64,000 bases of DNA, taken from NCBI GenBank assembly GCA_946628965.1, contig CAMOXI010000001.1, positions 1 through 64,000 of the forward strand, read 5' to 3'. Under the pieces are notes generated by a model. That model worked only from the letters and a program-made list of their open reading frames with translations. It was not told where the DNA came from and did not search any database. Each line of letters starts with the position of its first letter. Positions within the stretch are counted from its first letter, which is position 1. The translations under genes were made by a program, and so were the position numbers. Origin of the DNA: an uncultured Clostridia bacterium (GTDB taxonomy: Bacteria; Bacillota; Clostridia; Oscillospirales; Oscillospiraceae). Below are positions 46,594-55,216 of this stretch, piece after piece.

Positions 46594-48375
46594 ATGAAAA
46601 AGAAAAAAGCCGGCTTCGGCTTCTGGCTCTTTTATGTGCTCTTCGCGTTGATCGTTCTGGCGGTGCTGGAGCTCAACAAGAATACGCTCCTGGGCTGGGG
46701 CATGGCGCTTCTTCTGCTGGTGCTCTTTGCGTTCTGGCGGGTGAAGAAGCCCCGCGCCTTCCTGCTTCGCTTCTTCTCCTTCGCCCTGCTCGCGGCGGCG
46801 CTGATTGGCATTATCCTCCACACCCAGGGGCCGGTCAGGCTCCACCCGGCGGTGGAGGGGAAAAACGGCGGCGTGACCGATGTGGTCACAGTTGCCGATG
46901 GGCAGCTCACCGGCGTCTACACCGCCGACCGGGCGGTGGAGGTCTACGCGGGCATCCCCTACGCTGCGCCTCCGGTGGGCGATCTGCGCTGGCGGGAGCC
47001 CCAGGACCCGGCGCCCTGGGAGGGCGTGCTCGCGGCGGATTCCTTCGCGCCCATGTCCATGCAGCCGCAGAACTCGGCGCTCTACAGCTCCCTGGCCCAG
47101 ATCATCGGCTATCACGACTATGAGATCTCCCTCACGGACAATTACCGGGACGCCAATTCCGAGGACGCGCTGTATCTGAACATCTGGAAACCGGCGGGCG
47201 AGCAGGAGAAGCTCCCGGTGCTGGTCTACATCCACGGCGGCTCCCTGCAGACCGGCCAGCCCTGGTACGCCGACTATCGGGGCGAGGGCCTTGCCCGCAA
47301 GGGCGTGGTCGCGGTGAATCTGGGCTATCGCCTGGGTGTGTTCGGTTTCCTGGCGACGGATGAACTGCAGGCGGAATCGCCCGTCGGCACCACCGGCAAT
47401 TACGGGCTGCTGGACCAGATCAAGGCGCTCGAATGGGTGCGGGACAACATCGCGGCCTTCGGCGGCGACCCGGAGAATGTGACGCTTGCGGGGGAGAGCG
47501 CGGGCTCCGCCTGCGTCAGCGCCCTCTGCACCTCGCCCCTGGCAAAGGGCCTCTTCCGCCGTGCCATCGGCGAGAGCTCCACCGTCACGGCGCCGGCGCC
47601 CGCCCACTCCTTCCGTACGCTGGATCGGGCGCTGGAGACCGGGGCGGAGACCCTGGAGCGCTTCGGGGCAGAGAGCATTGCGGAGCTGCGGCAGATGGAT
47701 GCCGAGACCCTTGTCGCCGCGGCGGACACGAACCACCACATGACCGTGGACGGCTATGTGCTGCCCATGACGCCTTATGATGCCTACCGGCAGGGCATCC
47801 ACAACGAGGAGGCCATCCTGCAGGGCTTCAACTCCCTGGAGGGCGTGCCCTTCATCCTCTTTGCCAACGCGGACATGAAAAACTTCGAGGGCAAGGTGCG
47901 TTCCTACTTCGGCGACTATGCCGACGAGGTGCTGGCTCTACATGCGCCCGCCACAGACGAAGAGGCCAAGGCCATGTGGATCGACATCTACTCCGCCATC
48001 TTCTTCACCCACGGCCATTCCTGCTGGACGCGGCAGGCCATCGCCAACGGCATCCCGGCCTATGAGTACTATTTCAGCAAGGAAAACGGACGCCTCGGCC
48101 CCTGGCACAGCGGCGAGGAGGTTTACTGCTACGGCAATGTGCCGGCGAAGTCCCGGCTCTATGACGCCTCAGACCGGGAGCTTGCGGAGATCTTCTCCTC
48201 CTACTTTGCCAATTTCTGCCGTACGGGCGACCCCAACGGGGATGGCCTGCCCCTCTGGGAGCGGAGTACCGACGGCAATCAGCTGATGGAGCTGGGGGAA
48301 ACCGTCGGCATGCGGGAGGACCGCTTCGCCGCCATCGACGCGATCCTGGACAAAATGCAGGGCTTTGAAGAATAA
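46594..48375 (+). CDS. Type-B carboxylesterase/lipase family protein, membrane-anchored
   Basis: N-terminal TM segments; VYIHGGSLQTG; NVTLAGESAGSACVSAL; GHSCWTRQ. Confidence 0.9.
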   Translation: MKKKKAGFGFWLFYVLFALIVLAVLELNKNTLLGWGMALLLLVLFAFWRVKKPRAFLLRFFSFALLAAALIGIILHTQGPVRLHPAVEGKNGGVTDVVTVADGQLTGVYTADRAVEVYAGIPYAAPPVGDLRWREPQDPAPWEGVLAADSFAPMSMQPQNSALYSSLAQIIGYHDYEISLTDNYRDANSEDALYLNIWKPAGEQEKLPVLVYIHGGSLQTGQPWYADYRGEGLARKGVVAVNLGYRLGVFGFLATDELQAESPVGTTGNYGLLDQIKALEWVRDNIAAFGGDPENVTLAGESAGSACVSALCTSPLAKGLFRRAIGESSTVTAPAPAHSFRTLDRALETGAETLERFGAESIAELRQMDAETLVAAADTNHHMTVDGYVLPMTPYDAYRQGIHNEEAILQGFNSLEGVPFILFANADMKNFEGKVRSYFGDYADEVLALHAPATDEEAKAMWIDIYSAIFFTHGHSCWTRQAIANGIPAYEYYFSKENGRLGPWHSGEEVYCYGNVPAKSRLYDASDRELAEIFSSYFANFCRTGDPNGDGLPLWERSTDGNQLMELGETVGMREDRFAAIDAILDKMQGFEE

Positions 48376-48378
48376 GAA

Positions 48379-48405
48379 AACGCGGGCTGCACGGCAGCCC
48401 GCGTT
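48379..48405. terminator. Bidirectional terminator
   Basis: AACGCGGGCTGC-ACG-GCAGCCCGCGTT between convergent genes. Confidence 0.75.
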
Positions 48406-48410
48406 CAGTA

Positions 48411-48902
48411 TTATTTCAGGTGCAGCAGCTTCTGCGGAATGTGGCAGTAGCCGCCGGGGTTCTTGTCCAGGTACTTCTGGTGGTAATCCTCGGCGGGGTA
48501 GAAGTTCTGCAGGGGCTGCAGCTCCACCTCCAGCTTCGCCCTGTACTTCTCCTGTTCGGCGGCATAGCGCGCCTCCAGCTCCGGCAGATCCTCCGCGTCC
48601 ACATAGTAGATGCCCGTGCGGTACTGGATGCCCTTGTCCCCGCCCTGCCGGTGATAGGAGGTGGGGTCGATGGTGAGAAAATACCAGTCCAGCAGCTGGC
48701 TTAAGCTGAGTTTGTCCCCGTCGTAGACGATGCGCACGGTCTCGGCGTGGCCGGAGCTTGCGCAGACCTGCTGATAGCTGGGGTTCTCGGTGGGGCCGTT
48801 GGCGTAGCCCACTTCGGTCTCCAGCACGCCGTCAAACTGGTCGAAGAACTTCTGGGTGCCCCAGAAACAGCCCCCGGCCAGATAAATGCTCTTTTTCTTC
48901 AT
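48411..48902 (-). CDS. msrA: Peptide-methionine (S)-S-oxide reductase MsrA
   Basis: AGGCFWGTQKFFDQFDGVLETEVGYANG. Confidence 0.96.
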   Translation of the reverse strand: MKKKSIYLAGGCFWGTQKFFDQFDGVLETEVGYANGPTENPSYQQVCASSGHAETVRIVYDGDKLSLSQLLDWYFLTIDPTSYHRQGGDKGIQYRTGIYYVDAEDLPELEARYAAEQEKYRAKLEVELQPLQNFYPAEDYHQKYLDKNPGGYCHIPQKLLHLK

Positions 48903-49022
48903 GGCAATGCCTCCCTGCCGTTGTTTTTTCTATCTTAGCACAGTGTGTGCGCGGAAGCAAGCGGCCAGCGGAGAGTGTATGTTGTCATAAAAAAAGAGTT
49001 GTGATAAAATAATCGTAAATTC

Positions 49023-49748
49023 ATGGGGGGGGTGAGAGCATTGATCCGTGTCGCCATCGTGGAGGATGACAGCGCCGAGCGGGAGCGGCTGCGCGCCTGC
49101 CTGCGCTGGCTGGAAGAGAGCGAGGGGCTGCAGTTTCACGTCACTGAGTTTTCCACCGGCACCGCCTTCATCGGCAGCTTTGCCGGCGGCTACGATCTCG
49201 TGTTCATGGACATTGAGATGCCCGGCATGAACGGCATGGAGACCGCCCGCGAATTGCGGAAGGTGGACGCCTCGGTGCTGCTCATTTTCGTCACCAATAT
49301 GGCCCAGTACGCCGTGGACGGCTATGAGGTGGATGCGCTGGACTTTATCCTCAAGCCGGTCAACAAATACTCCTTTGCCATCAAGATGAAGCGGGCGCTG
49401 AGCCGCATCCCCAAGCGGAGCGAGGAATATATCCCCGTCAAGGTCGAGGGGGAGCTGCGGCAGCTTGCGGTCTCCTCCATCCGCTTTCTGGACATTGACG
49501 GGCACTATGTGGTCTATCATACCACGGAAGGGGAGCTTTCCGAGTACGGCACCCTCAAGGAGGCCTACGGCAAGCTCAACCGCCCGAGCTTTGTGTTTGT
49601 CAACCGCAGCTGTCTGGTGAACCTCTACCATGTGAGCGCGGTCAGCAAAAACAGCGTGACCTTGTGGGACCGGCAGCTGGACATCTCCCGCCCGCAGCGC
49701 AAGAGCTTTCTCGCCGCCATGTCGGACTTTATGGGGGGAAGACGATGA
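49023..49748 (+). CDS. LytTR-family response regulator
   Basis: RVAIVEDDSAERERL, DLVFMDIEMPGMNGMETA, C-terminal LytTR domain (ISRPQRKSFLAAM). Start may be TTG at 49041. Confidence 0.92.
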   Translation: MGGVRALIRVAIVEDDSAERERLRACLRWLEESEGLQFHVTEFSTGTAFIGSFAGGYDLVFMDIEMPGMNGMETARELRKVDASVLLIFVTNMAQYAVDGYEVDALDFILKPVNKYSFAIKMKRALSRIPKRSEEYIPVKVEGELRQLAVSSIRFLDIDGHYVVYHTTEGELSEYGTLKEAYGKLNRPSFVFVNRSCLVNLYHVSAVSKNSVTLWDRQLDISRPQRKSFLAAMSDFMGGRR

Positions 49749-50998
49749 AATTTCTGCTGGAAATGCTGCTCGCGGAGCTGATTTTTCTCTACCCTGCGGA
49801 CAAACGCAGTCACTTTCCCCTGCGCCTGGGCCTGATCCTGCTGCTTTGCGCCGCGGGGCAGTTCCTGTTTCCCGCGGGAGCACCGCACACGCAGACCATG
49901 ATGACCCAGCTCGGCACCTTTGCGGGCCTCTTTTTCCTCACCGTCGCGGCCATGGGCTTCTGTTTCCGCCTGCCCTTTCCCTCGCTCTTTTCCCTCTGTG
50001 TCGCCGGCTACGCGGTGGAGCATATCGCCTATCACGTCTCCAAGATCGTGCAGAAAGCCACGGGGCTTTTTGTCGGCGCTTCCCTCGGCCCGCTGCAGGA
50101 CTGGGAGCTGATGGAGCTGGTTACCTTCCCGCTGGTGTATCTCATCGCCCTGGGGACGATCGGCTACTATGCCGAAAAGAACGAGGCCTGGAAGAAGTCA
50201 GACCTGCGTTTTAACGCTCTGGCCATCGCGGTGGTGTTCATCTGCATCGGCCTGACCCGCCTGGTGAACCGCTATGGCGAGGTAAACTCCATCCCCGTGA
50301 GCATCTATGCCATCACCTGCTGTGTCATGGCCCTGGTGGTGCAGTTCGTGCTGTATCACACGGTGGACCTGAAGAGTGAAAATACGGCGCTGAACCTGCT
50401 CTGGCAGGAGGAGCGCAAGCAGTACGAGCTGTCGAAAAAGACAATCGACACCATCAACATCAAGTACCACGATCTCAAGCACAAGCTGCGGGACATGCGC
50501 CTGCCCGCGGAAGAAGTGGAGAGCATCAAAGATGCGGTGCGCATCTACGGCAGCCGCATCCGCACCGGCAACGAGGCCCTGGACGTGCTTTTGACCGAGA
50601 ACAGCCTCCGCTGCTCGGAGGCGGGGATCCGCCTCACCTACATGGGAAACGGCGCGGATCTGGGCTTCATGCAGGTCATGGACGTCTACTCCCTCTTCGG
50701 AAACGCGATTTCCAACGCAGTGGAGGCTGTGGAGCAGCTGGAAGATCCGGAGAAGAAGATCATCGACATCGTCTCGGAATGCCGGGGCGATCTGGTCAGC
50801 ATCCACATCAGTAATTTCTTTGCCGGCGAGCTCCGCATGGAGGACGGCCTGCCGCTGACTAGCAAAAGGGAAGAGGAGGGCTTCCACGGCTACGGCATGA
50901 AGAGCATGAAGCTCATTGCCGAGAAGTACGGCGGCAGCCTCTCTGCCTCCGCCGACGGCGACCTGTTTACCCTGGACGTGTATCTGATGAAAAGCTGA
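49745..50998 (+). CDS. AgrC-like GHKL sensor histidine kinase
   Basis: Multi-TM N-terminus; INIKYHDLKHKLRDMR (H-box), GNAISNAVEAVEQLEDPEKKIIDI (N-box), EEEGFHGYGMKSMKLIAEKYGGSLS. Confidence 0.92.
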   Translation: MKFLLEMLLAELIFLYPADKRSHFPLRLGLILLLCAAGQFLFPAGAPHTQTMMTQLGTFAGLFFLTVAAMGFCFRLPFPSLFSLCVAGYAVEHIAYHVSKIVQKATGLFVGASLGPLQDWELMELVTFPLVYLIALGTIGYYAEKNEAWKKSDLRFNALAIAVVFICIGLTRLVNRYGEVNSIPVSIYAITCCVMALVVQFVLYHTVDLKSENTALNLLWQEERKQYELSKKTIDTINIKYHDLKHKLRDMRLPAEEVESIKDAVRIYGSRIRTGNEALDVLLTENSLRCSEAGIRLTYMGNGADLGFMQVMDVYSLFGNAISNAVEAVEQLEDPEKKIIDIVSECRGDLVSIHISNFFAGELRMEDGLPLTSKREEEGFHGYGMKSMKLIAEKYGGSLSASADGDLFTLDVYLMKS

Positions 50999-51001
50999 AG
51001 A

Positions 51002-51190
51002 ACAAGTGAAAGCGATACAGCCGCTGTTCCGCTCTTCCCGAGCGGCGCAGCGGCTGTCGACTTGTGATAAAGAAGATTTGCGCTCCGTTGGGGCCAGCGT
51101 CCAGCCCGTGGGCGTGCCCAAAGCCTCCCTTGCCGCGTAGCGCCGAGCATTGCTCGGCGTTTCTATTCGCCGACCACTGGTCGGCGCTAC
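51002..51190. repeat. Intergenic hairpin cluster incl. 54-bp double-hairpin element
   Basis: Nested hairpin at 51002-51065; element 51137-51190 with outer arms GTAGCGCCGA/TCGGCGCTAC and two internal hairpins. Confidence 0.85.
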
Positions 51191-51196
51191 TATCAT

Positions 51197-51229
51197 GCAA
51201 TTCGCTCTGAAAAAACGGCAATTCGCTCT
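51197..51229 (+). promoter_or_regulatory. Candidate LytTR-type direct-repeat operator
   Basis: GCAATTCGCTCT at 51197-51208 and again at 51218-51229, 21-bp period. Confidence 0.55.
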
Positions 51230-51307
51230 TTGAACCGCTGTTTCACTTTTTCCTGTGTTATAACAATAACAGCGTAATTCTGCCCCTGCAAAATATTATT
51301 AGGAGGA

Positions 51308-54300
51308 ATGAAAGTGAAAAGAACCGGTCTCTGGCGAGGACTGACAAGCCTGATGTGCTTCCTCCTCGCCCTCTCGATCATCGCGGGCAACGTGCTCGAA
51401 GCCAACGCCCAGACGATCGACACCTACATGGGCACCCAGTCGGAACGCATGGAGTCCGACGGCGCGCTCTATGACAAGTTTACCCCCTCTGCCGACGTCC
51501 TGAACGAGGACGGCACCGGCAACTCCCACGCACTGATCCAGAAGGCCATCGACCTGAACCGTCGTCAGGCCTATGAAGGCAGCGTTCTGCTCAAGAATGA
51601 GAACAACGTCCTGCCTCTGGCCTCCGGCGCAAACGTGACCCTGCTGGGTATCCGCAGCCACAAGCCCGTCCTGGGCAGCGCCTTCGGCGTGAAGGTCTGG
51701 GGCCCGGTCATCAACCTGGAGCAGGCCCTGCGCGACAACCGCACCGACTTTGCCCACACTATGTCCGACTCCGCCTCCACCAACTGGCAGACCGGTGAGA
51801 CCACCATCGCCCCCACCATGGATGCCTGGACCGGCGATGAGTTCGATTTTGACGGCGCCGGCTACGGTGTGAACCCCACCATGATCGACGTCTACGACAA
51901 GCTCCTGGCCACCTACCACCACGAGTACAACGAGGGCGCCGAGGAAGTCTTCGATCCCCGTGAGCCTTCCCTCGAGGATCTGGCCTCCGTCAACGAGAAC
52001 TACAAGGACAGCTTCGCCCAGTACGGCGACGCCGCCATCGTTGTGATCTCCCGTGCCTCCGGCGAGAGCCATGACTACCTGCCCGGCGGCGTGGTCGCTG
52101 GCCTCGGCTTTGACGAGCCTCTGGCCCTGTCCCAGAACGAGCGTGACGCCATCGAGCTGGCCAAGGAGTGCTCCGACAAGGTCATCGTCCTCATCAACAG
52201 CTCCGCCTCCGTCGAGATCGCCGACCTCAAGAACGACCCCGACGTTGACGCCATCCTCTGGATCGGTGCTCCCGGTGCCTACGGCATGCTGGGCGTGGCC
52301 GACATTCTCTGCGGCAAGGTGAGCCCCTCCGGCGGCCTGTTCGACATCTTCGCGGCCCAGAACATGTCCGCGCCCGCCATGCAGAACATGGGCAACTTCC
52401 GCTACGCCAACGCTGACGGCACCGTGGTGCGCGGCGGCGGCATGTTCGGCGGCAACACCGGCATGTACATCATGGAAGCCGAGAACATCTACGTCGGCTA
52501 CCGCTACTATGAGACCCGCTACTATGACTGCGTCGCCGGTCAGGGCAACGCCGCCTCCGAGGCCGGTGTCTACGCCTCCAGCGGCGACTGGAACTACGAC
52601 GACGAGGTCGCCTACGGCTTCGGCTACGGCCTGAGCTACACCACCTTCTCCTTCGACTTCGAGGGTGAGCCCGAGTTCAAGGTCGCCAAGAACGCCAACG
52701 GCTCCGTCGACGCCACCGCCACCTTCAACGTGAAGGTCACCAACACCGGCGACGTTGCCGGCAAGACCTCCGTGCAGATCTACGGTCAGGCTCCCTACAC
52801 CCTGGGCGGCCTGGAGAAGAGCGCCATCCAGCTCATCAACTACGATAAGACCCAGGTCCTGCAGCCCGGCGAGTCCGAGGTCGTGAGCGTTGTCTGCGAC
52901 CTGCAGTACATCGCGAGCTATGACGTGAACCTCAACAACGGCGAGGGCGGCTACGTCCTCGATCCCGGCACCTACTACTTCGCCGTCGGCAACGGCGCCC
53001 ACGCCGCCCTGCAGAACATCATGGCCAAGCAGGGTCTGCCTGTCGAGGCCAATGCCGAAAACGCCTTCGAGCGCGAGATCGACGAGAGCTTCATCGAGCG
53101 CACCGCCTTCTCCGTCTCCAAGACCGGCGAGAAGATCGTCAACCAGATCCCCTATGCCGACTGGAACTACTACCAGCCCGGCGAAGTCACCTATCTGAGC
53201 CGCGCCGACTGGGCCGGCACCTGGCCCCAGACCTACGACAAGCTGACTCTCACCAACGAGCAGCTGATCGACAACCTCAACGGCAAGTACTACACCATCA
53301 AGACCGATGACGACACCTCCTCCATCATCTGGGAGGAAGGCAACGGCACCATGTTCTACGAGATGTGGGGCGTTGACTATGACGATCCCAAGTGGGACGA
53401 GCTCATCAACAACATGACCCTGGAAGAGGCCCAGTATCTGGCCACTTACGGCGGTCCCTCCATCCCCGGCGCTTCCACCATCGGCACCGTGGAGACCTAC
53501 ATGACCGAGAACGCCGGCAACGGCGTGGCCGTGAACCTGAACGCCTCCAAGGATACCGGCGCTCCCTGGAACATCGCCACCACTGATCCCAACGGCAACT
53601 GGCACCCCGAAGTCTTCGGCAACAGCCCGCTGACCGCTTCCTCCTTCAATCCCCAGCTGTGCTACGATCTGGGCGCCTTCGTCGGCGAGGAGTCCCTGTT
53701 CACCGGTATTCCCATCCTCTGGGGCCCCGGCCTGAACACCCACCGTCACGCCTACAACGGCCGCAACGGTGAGTACTACTCCGAAGATCCCATCCTCTCC
53801 GGCGTGACCGCCATGGAGTTTGCCGTCGGCGCTCTGCAGTACGGCCTGATCGCCGCCCCCAAGCACTACGCCTTCAACGACCAGGAGACCAACCGCTCCG
53901 GCGTCGCCCCCTACATGACCGAGCAGCGCGCCCGTGAGGTGGAGCTGCGCGCCTACCAGTACGCCTTCGAGGCCACCAAGTACGACACGCCCGAGTTCGA
54001 CCAGGGCATGCGCGGCCTGATGATCTCCTTCTCCAAGATCGGCTCCGTCGAGTGCACCGCCTCCGTCGGCATGATGACCAACATCCTGGCCAAGGAGTGG
54101 GGCTTCCGCGGCTACGCTGTCACCGATATCTACGATGACTTCGATATCTACGGCGCGGTCCTGACCTCCGGCACCACCTGCTACGACACCCGCGGCATGG
54201 CCGGCTTCTACACCAACACTACCCTGGACGGCGGCCGCTTTGAGGGCCAGGTCGATGGCTCCACCGTCAACTCCGCGGTCTTCGCCGGCGACGCCACCGC

Positions 54301-54514
54301 CCAGAACGCCATCAAGGCTTCCGTGCACAAGATCCTCTTCGCCATGAGCCAGTCCAACCTCATGAACCGCTATGACCCCTCCACCCGCGTGGTCAAGCTG
54401 CCTGTTCCCTGGCGTACCGCCTACCAGACCGCCGAGTATGCCTTCGGCGCGCTGATGGTCTGCTCCGCCGTCCTGTACCTTGTTGCCAAGCTTCGCAAAA
54501 AGGAGGTAAAGTAA
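51308..54514 (+). CDS. Membrane-anchored glycoside hydrolase family 3 protein with reversed domain order
   Basis: N-terminal TM; GH3 C-domain motifs first (GSVLLKNENNVLPL; AYGFGYGLSYTTFSF; FnIII-like), then GH3 catalytic (PILWGPGLNTHRHAYNGRNGEYYSEDP, PKHYAFNDQETNR, GFRGYAVTDIYDDF); C-terminal TM. Confidence 0.9.
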   Translation: MKVKRTGLWRGLTSLMCFLLALSIIAGNVLEANAQTIDTYMGTQSERMESDGALYDKFTPSADVLNEDGTGNSHALIQKAIDLNRRQAYEGSVLLKNENNVLPLASGANVTLLGIRSHKPVLGSAFGVKVWGPVINLEQALRDNRTDFAHTMSDSASTNWQTGETTIAPTMDAWTGDEFDFDGAGYGVNPTMIDVYDKLLATYHHEYNEGAEEVFDPREPSLEDLASVNENYKDSFAQYGDAAIVVISRASGESHDYLPGGVVAGLGFDEPLALSQNERDAIELAKECSDKVIVLINSSASVEIADLKNDPDVDAILWIGAPGAYGMLGVADILCGKVSPSGGLFDIFAAQNMSAPAMQNMGNFRYANADGTVVRGGGMFGGNTGMYIMEAENIYVGYRYYETRYYDCVAGQGNAASEAGVYASSGDWNYDDEVAYGFGYGLSYTTFSFDFEGEPEFKVAKNANGSVDATATFNVKVTNTGDVAGKTSVQIYGQAPYTLGGLEKSAIQLINYDKTQVLQPGESEVVSVVCDLQYIASYDVNLNNGEGGYVLDPGTYYFAVGNGAHAALQNIMAKQGLPVEANAENAFEREIDESFIERTAFSVSKTGEKIVNQIPYADWNYYQPGEVTYLSRADWAGTWPQTYDKLTLTNEQLIDNLNGKYYTIKTDDDTSSIIWEEGNGTMFYEMWGVDYDDPKWDELINNMTLEEAQYLATYGGPSIPGASTIGTVETYMTENAGNGVAVNLNASKDTGAPWNIATTDPNGNWHPEVFGNSPLTASSFNPQLCYDLGAFVGEESLFTGIPILWGPGLNTHRHAYNGRNGEYYSEDPILSGVTAMEFAVGALQYGLIAAPKHYAFNDQETNRSGVAPYMTEQRAREVELRAYQYAFEATKYDTPEFDQGMRGLMISFSKIGSVECTASVGMMTNILAKEWGFRGYAVTDIYDDFDIYGAVLTSGTTCYDTRGMAGFYTNTTLDGGRFEGQVDGSTVNSAVFAGDATAQNAIKASVHKILFAMSQSNLMNRYDPSTRVVKLPVPWRTAYQTAEYAFGALMVCSAVLYLVAKLRKKEVK

Positions 54515-54515
54515 G

Positions 54516-54953
54516 ATGCTCAAGAAATTCACTGTCGGCTCCTGGTTTACCGTGATCGCCGCCATCGCCGGCGTCGTCGGCGTGATCTTCATGCTGAAAT
54601 CCAGCAACATCGACACCGCCTATGCCTACAAGACCGTGAACACCCTGACCCTGATGGGCGTCTGCGGCGTGGTTCTCTGCCTGCTGGCCGTGTGGTCTCC
54701 CACCCGCTTCGGCAATCATGACATCATCAGCACCTTCGGTTCTGTCGGCGCCATCGGCCTGTTCATGGCCGTCGTCGGCACCATGATCTCTGACCGCGTC
54801 CTGATGATCGCGGGCCTCTTCTCCTACAACTCCCAGAACATGGTCGGCTGGCGCGTGTTCTACGCCACCGTCACCGGCATTGTGGCCTTCGTCGTCGGCA
54901 GCCTGCTGCTGATCCTCGCGTCCTTCATGAAGAACGCCAAGGCCGCCAAGTAA
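54516..54953 (+). CDS. Small multi-TM membrane protein of unknown function
   Basis: Four hydrophobic segments; starts immediately after the GH3 gene. Confidence 0.75.
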   Translation: MLKKFTVGSWFTVIAAIAGVVGVIFMLKSSNIDTAYAYKTVNTLTLMGVCGVVLCLLAVWSPTRFGNHDIISTFGSVGAIGLFMAVVGTMISDRVLMIAGLFSYNSQNMVGWRVFYATVTGIVAFVVGSLLLILASFMKNAKAAK

Positions 54954-54970
54954 TCAAGTTGTCACACCAT

Positions 54971-54995
54971 ACTCCCGCAGAATCTCTGCGGGAGT
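54971..54995 (+). terminator. Intrinsic hairpin after the small membrane protein gene
   Basis: ACTCCCGCAG-AATCT-CTGCGGGAGT. Confidence 0.7.
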
Positions 54996-55200
54996 ATAAT
55001 GACTATTGGATGGCGAAAAGCCAAGAAGCTTTTCGCCGCGCCGCTTTGCGGCGCAGCAAAACAGCTGTGCTGCTTTGCCAAATATTCATTGCAATGAGCA
55101 TCGGGCGAATGATTCCATGAATCATTCGCTGCCAAACTTGTCGTTTGGCGGCGAAATCAATCGTACCCTCGATTGATTTCGCCATCCGATGGTCATTATG
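54995..55200. repeat. Multi-hairpin (seven-stem) structured element with 24-bp outer stem
   Basis: Outer arms 54995-55018 and 55177-55200; internal hairpins at 55012-55037, 55038-55054, 55056-55078, 55086-55097, 55105-55129, 55131-55149, 55150-55183. Confidence 0.9.
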
Positions 55201-55216
55201 GTGCATGGAGGAAGAA

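Noticed and set aside
51299-54616. 1105-aa minus-strand ORF antisense to the GH3 gene
   Set aside because: Product is low-complexity (G/V/H/A-rich), no recognisable domain; expected shadow of codon bias in a strongly biased GC-rich gene on the opposite strand.
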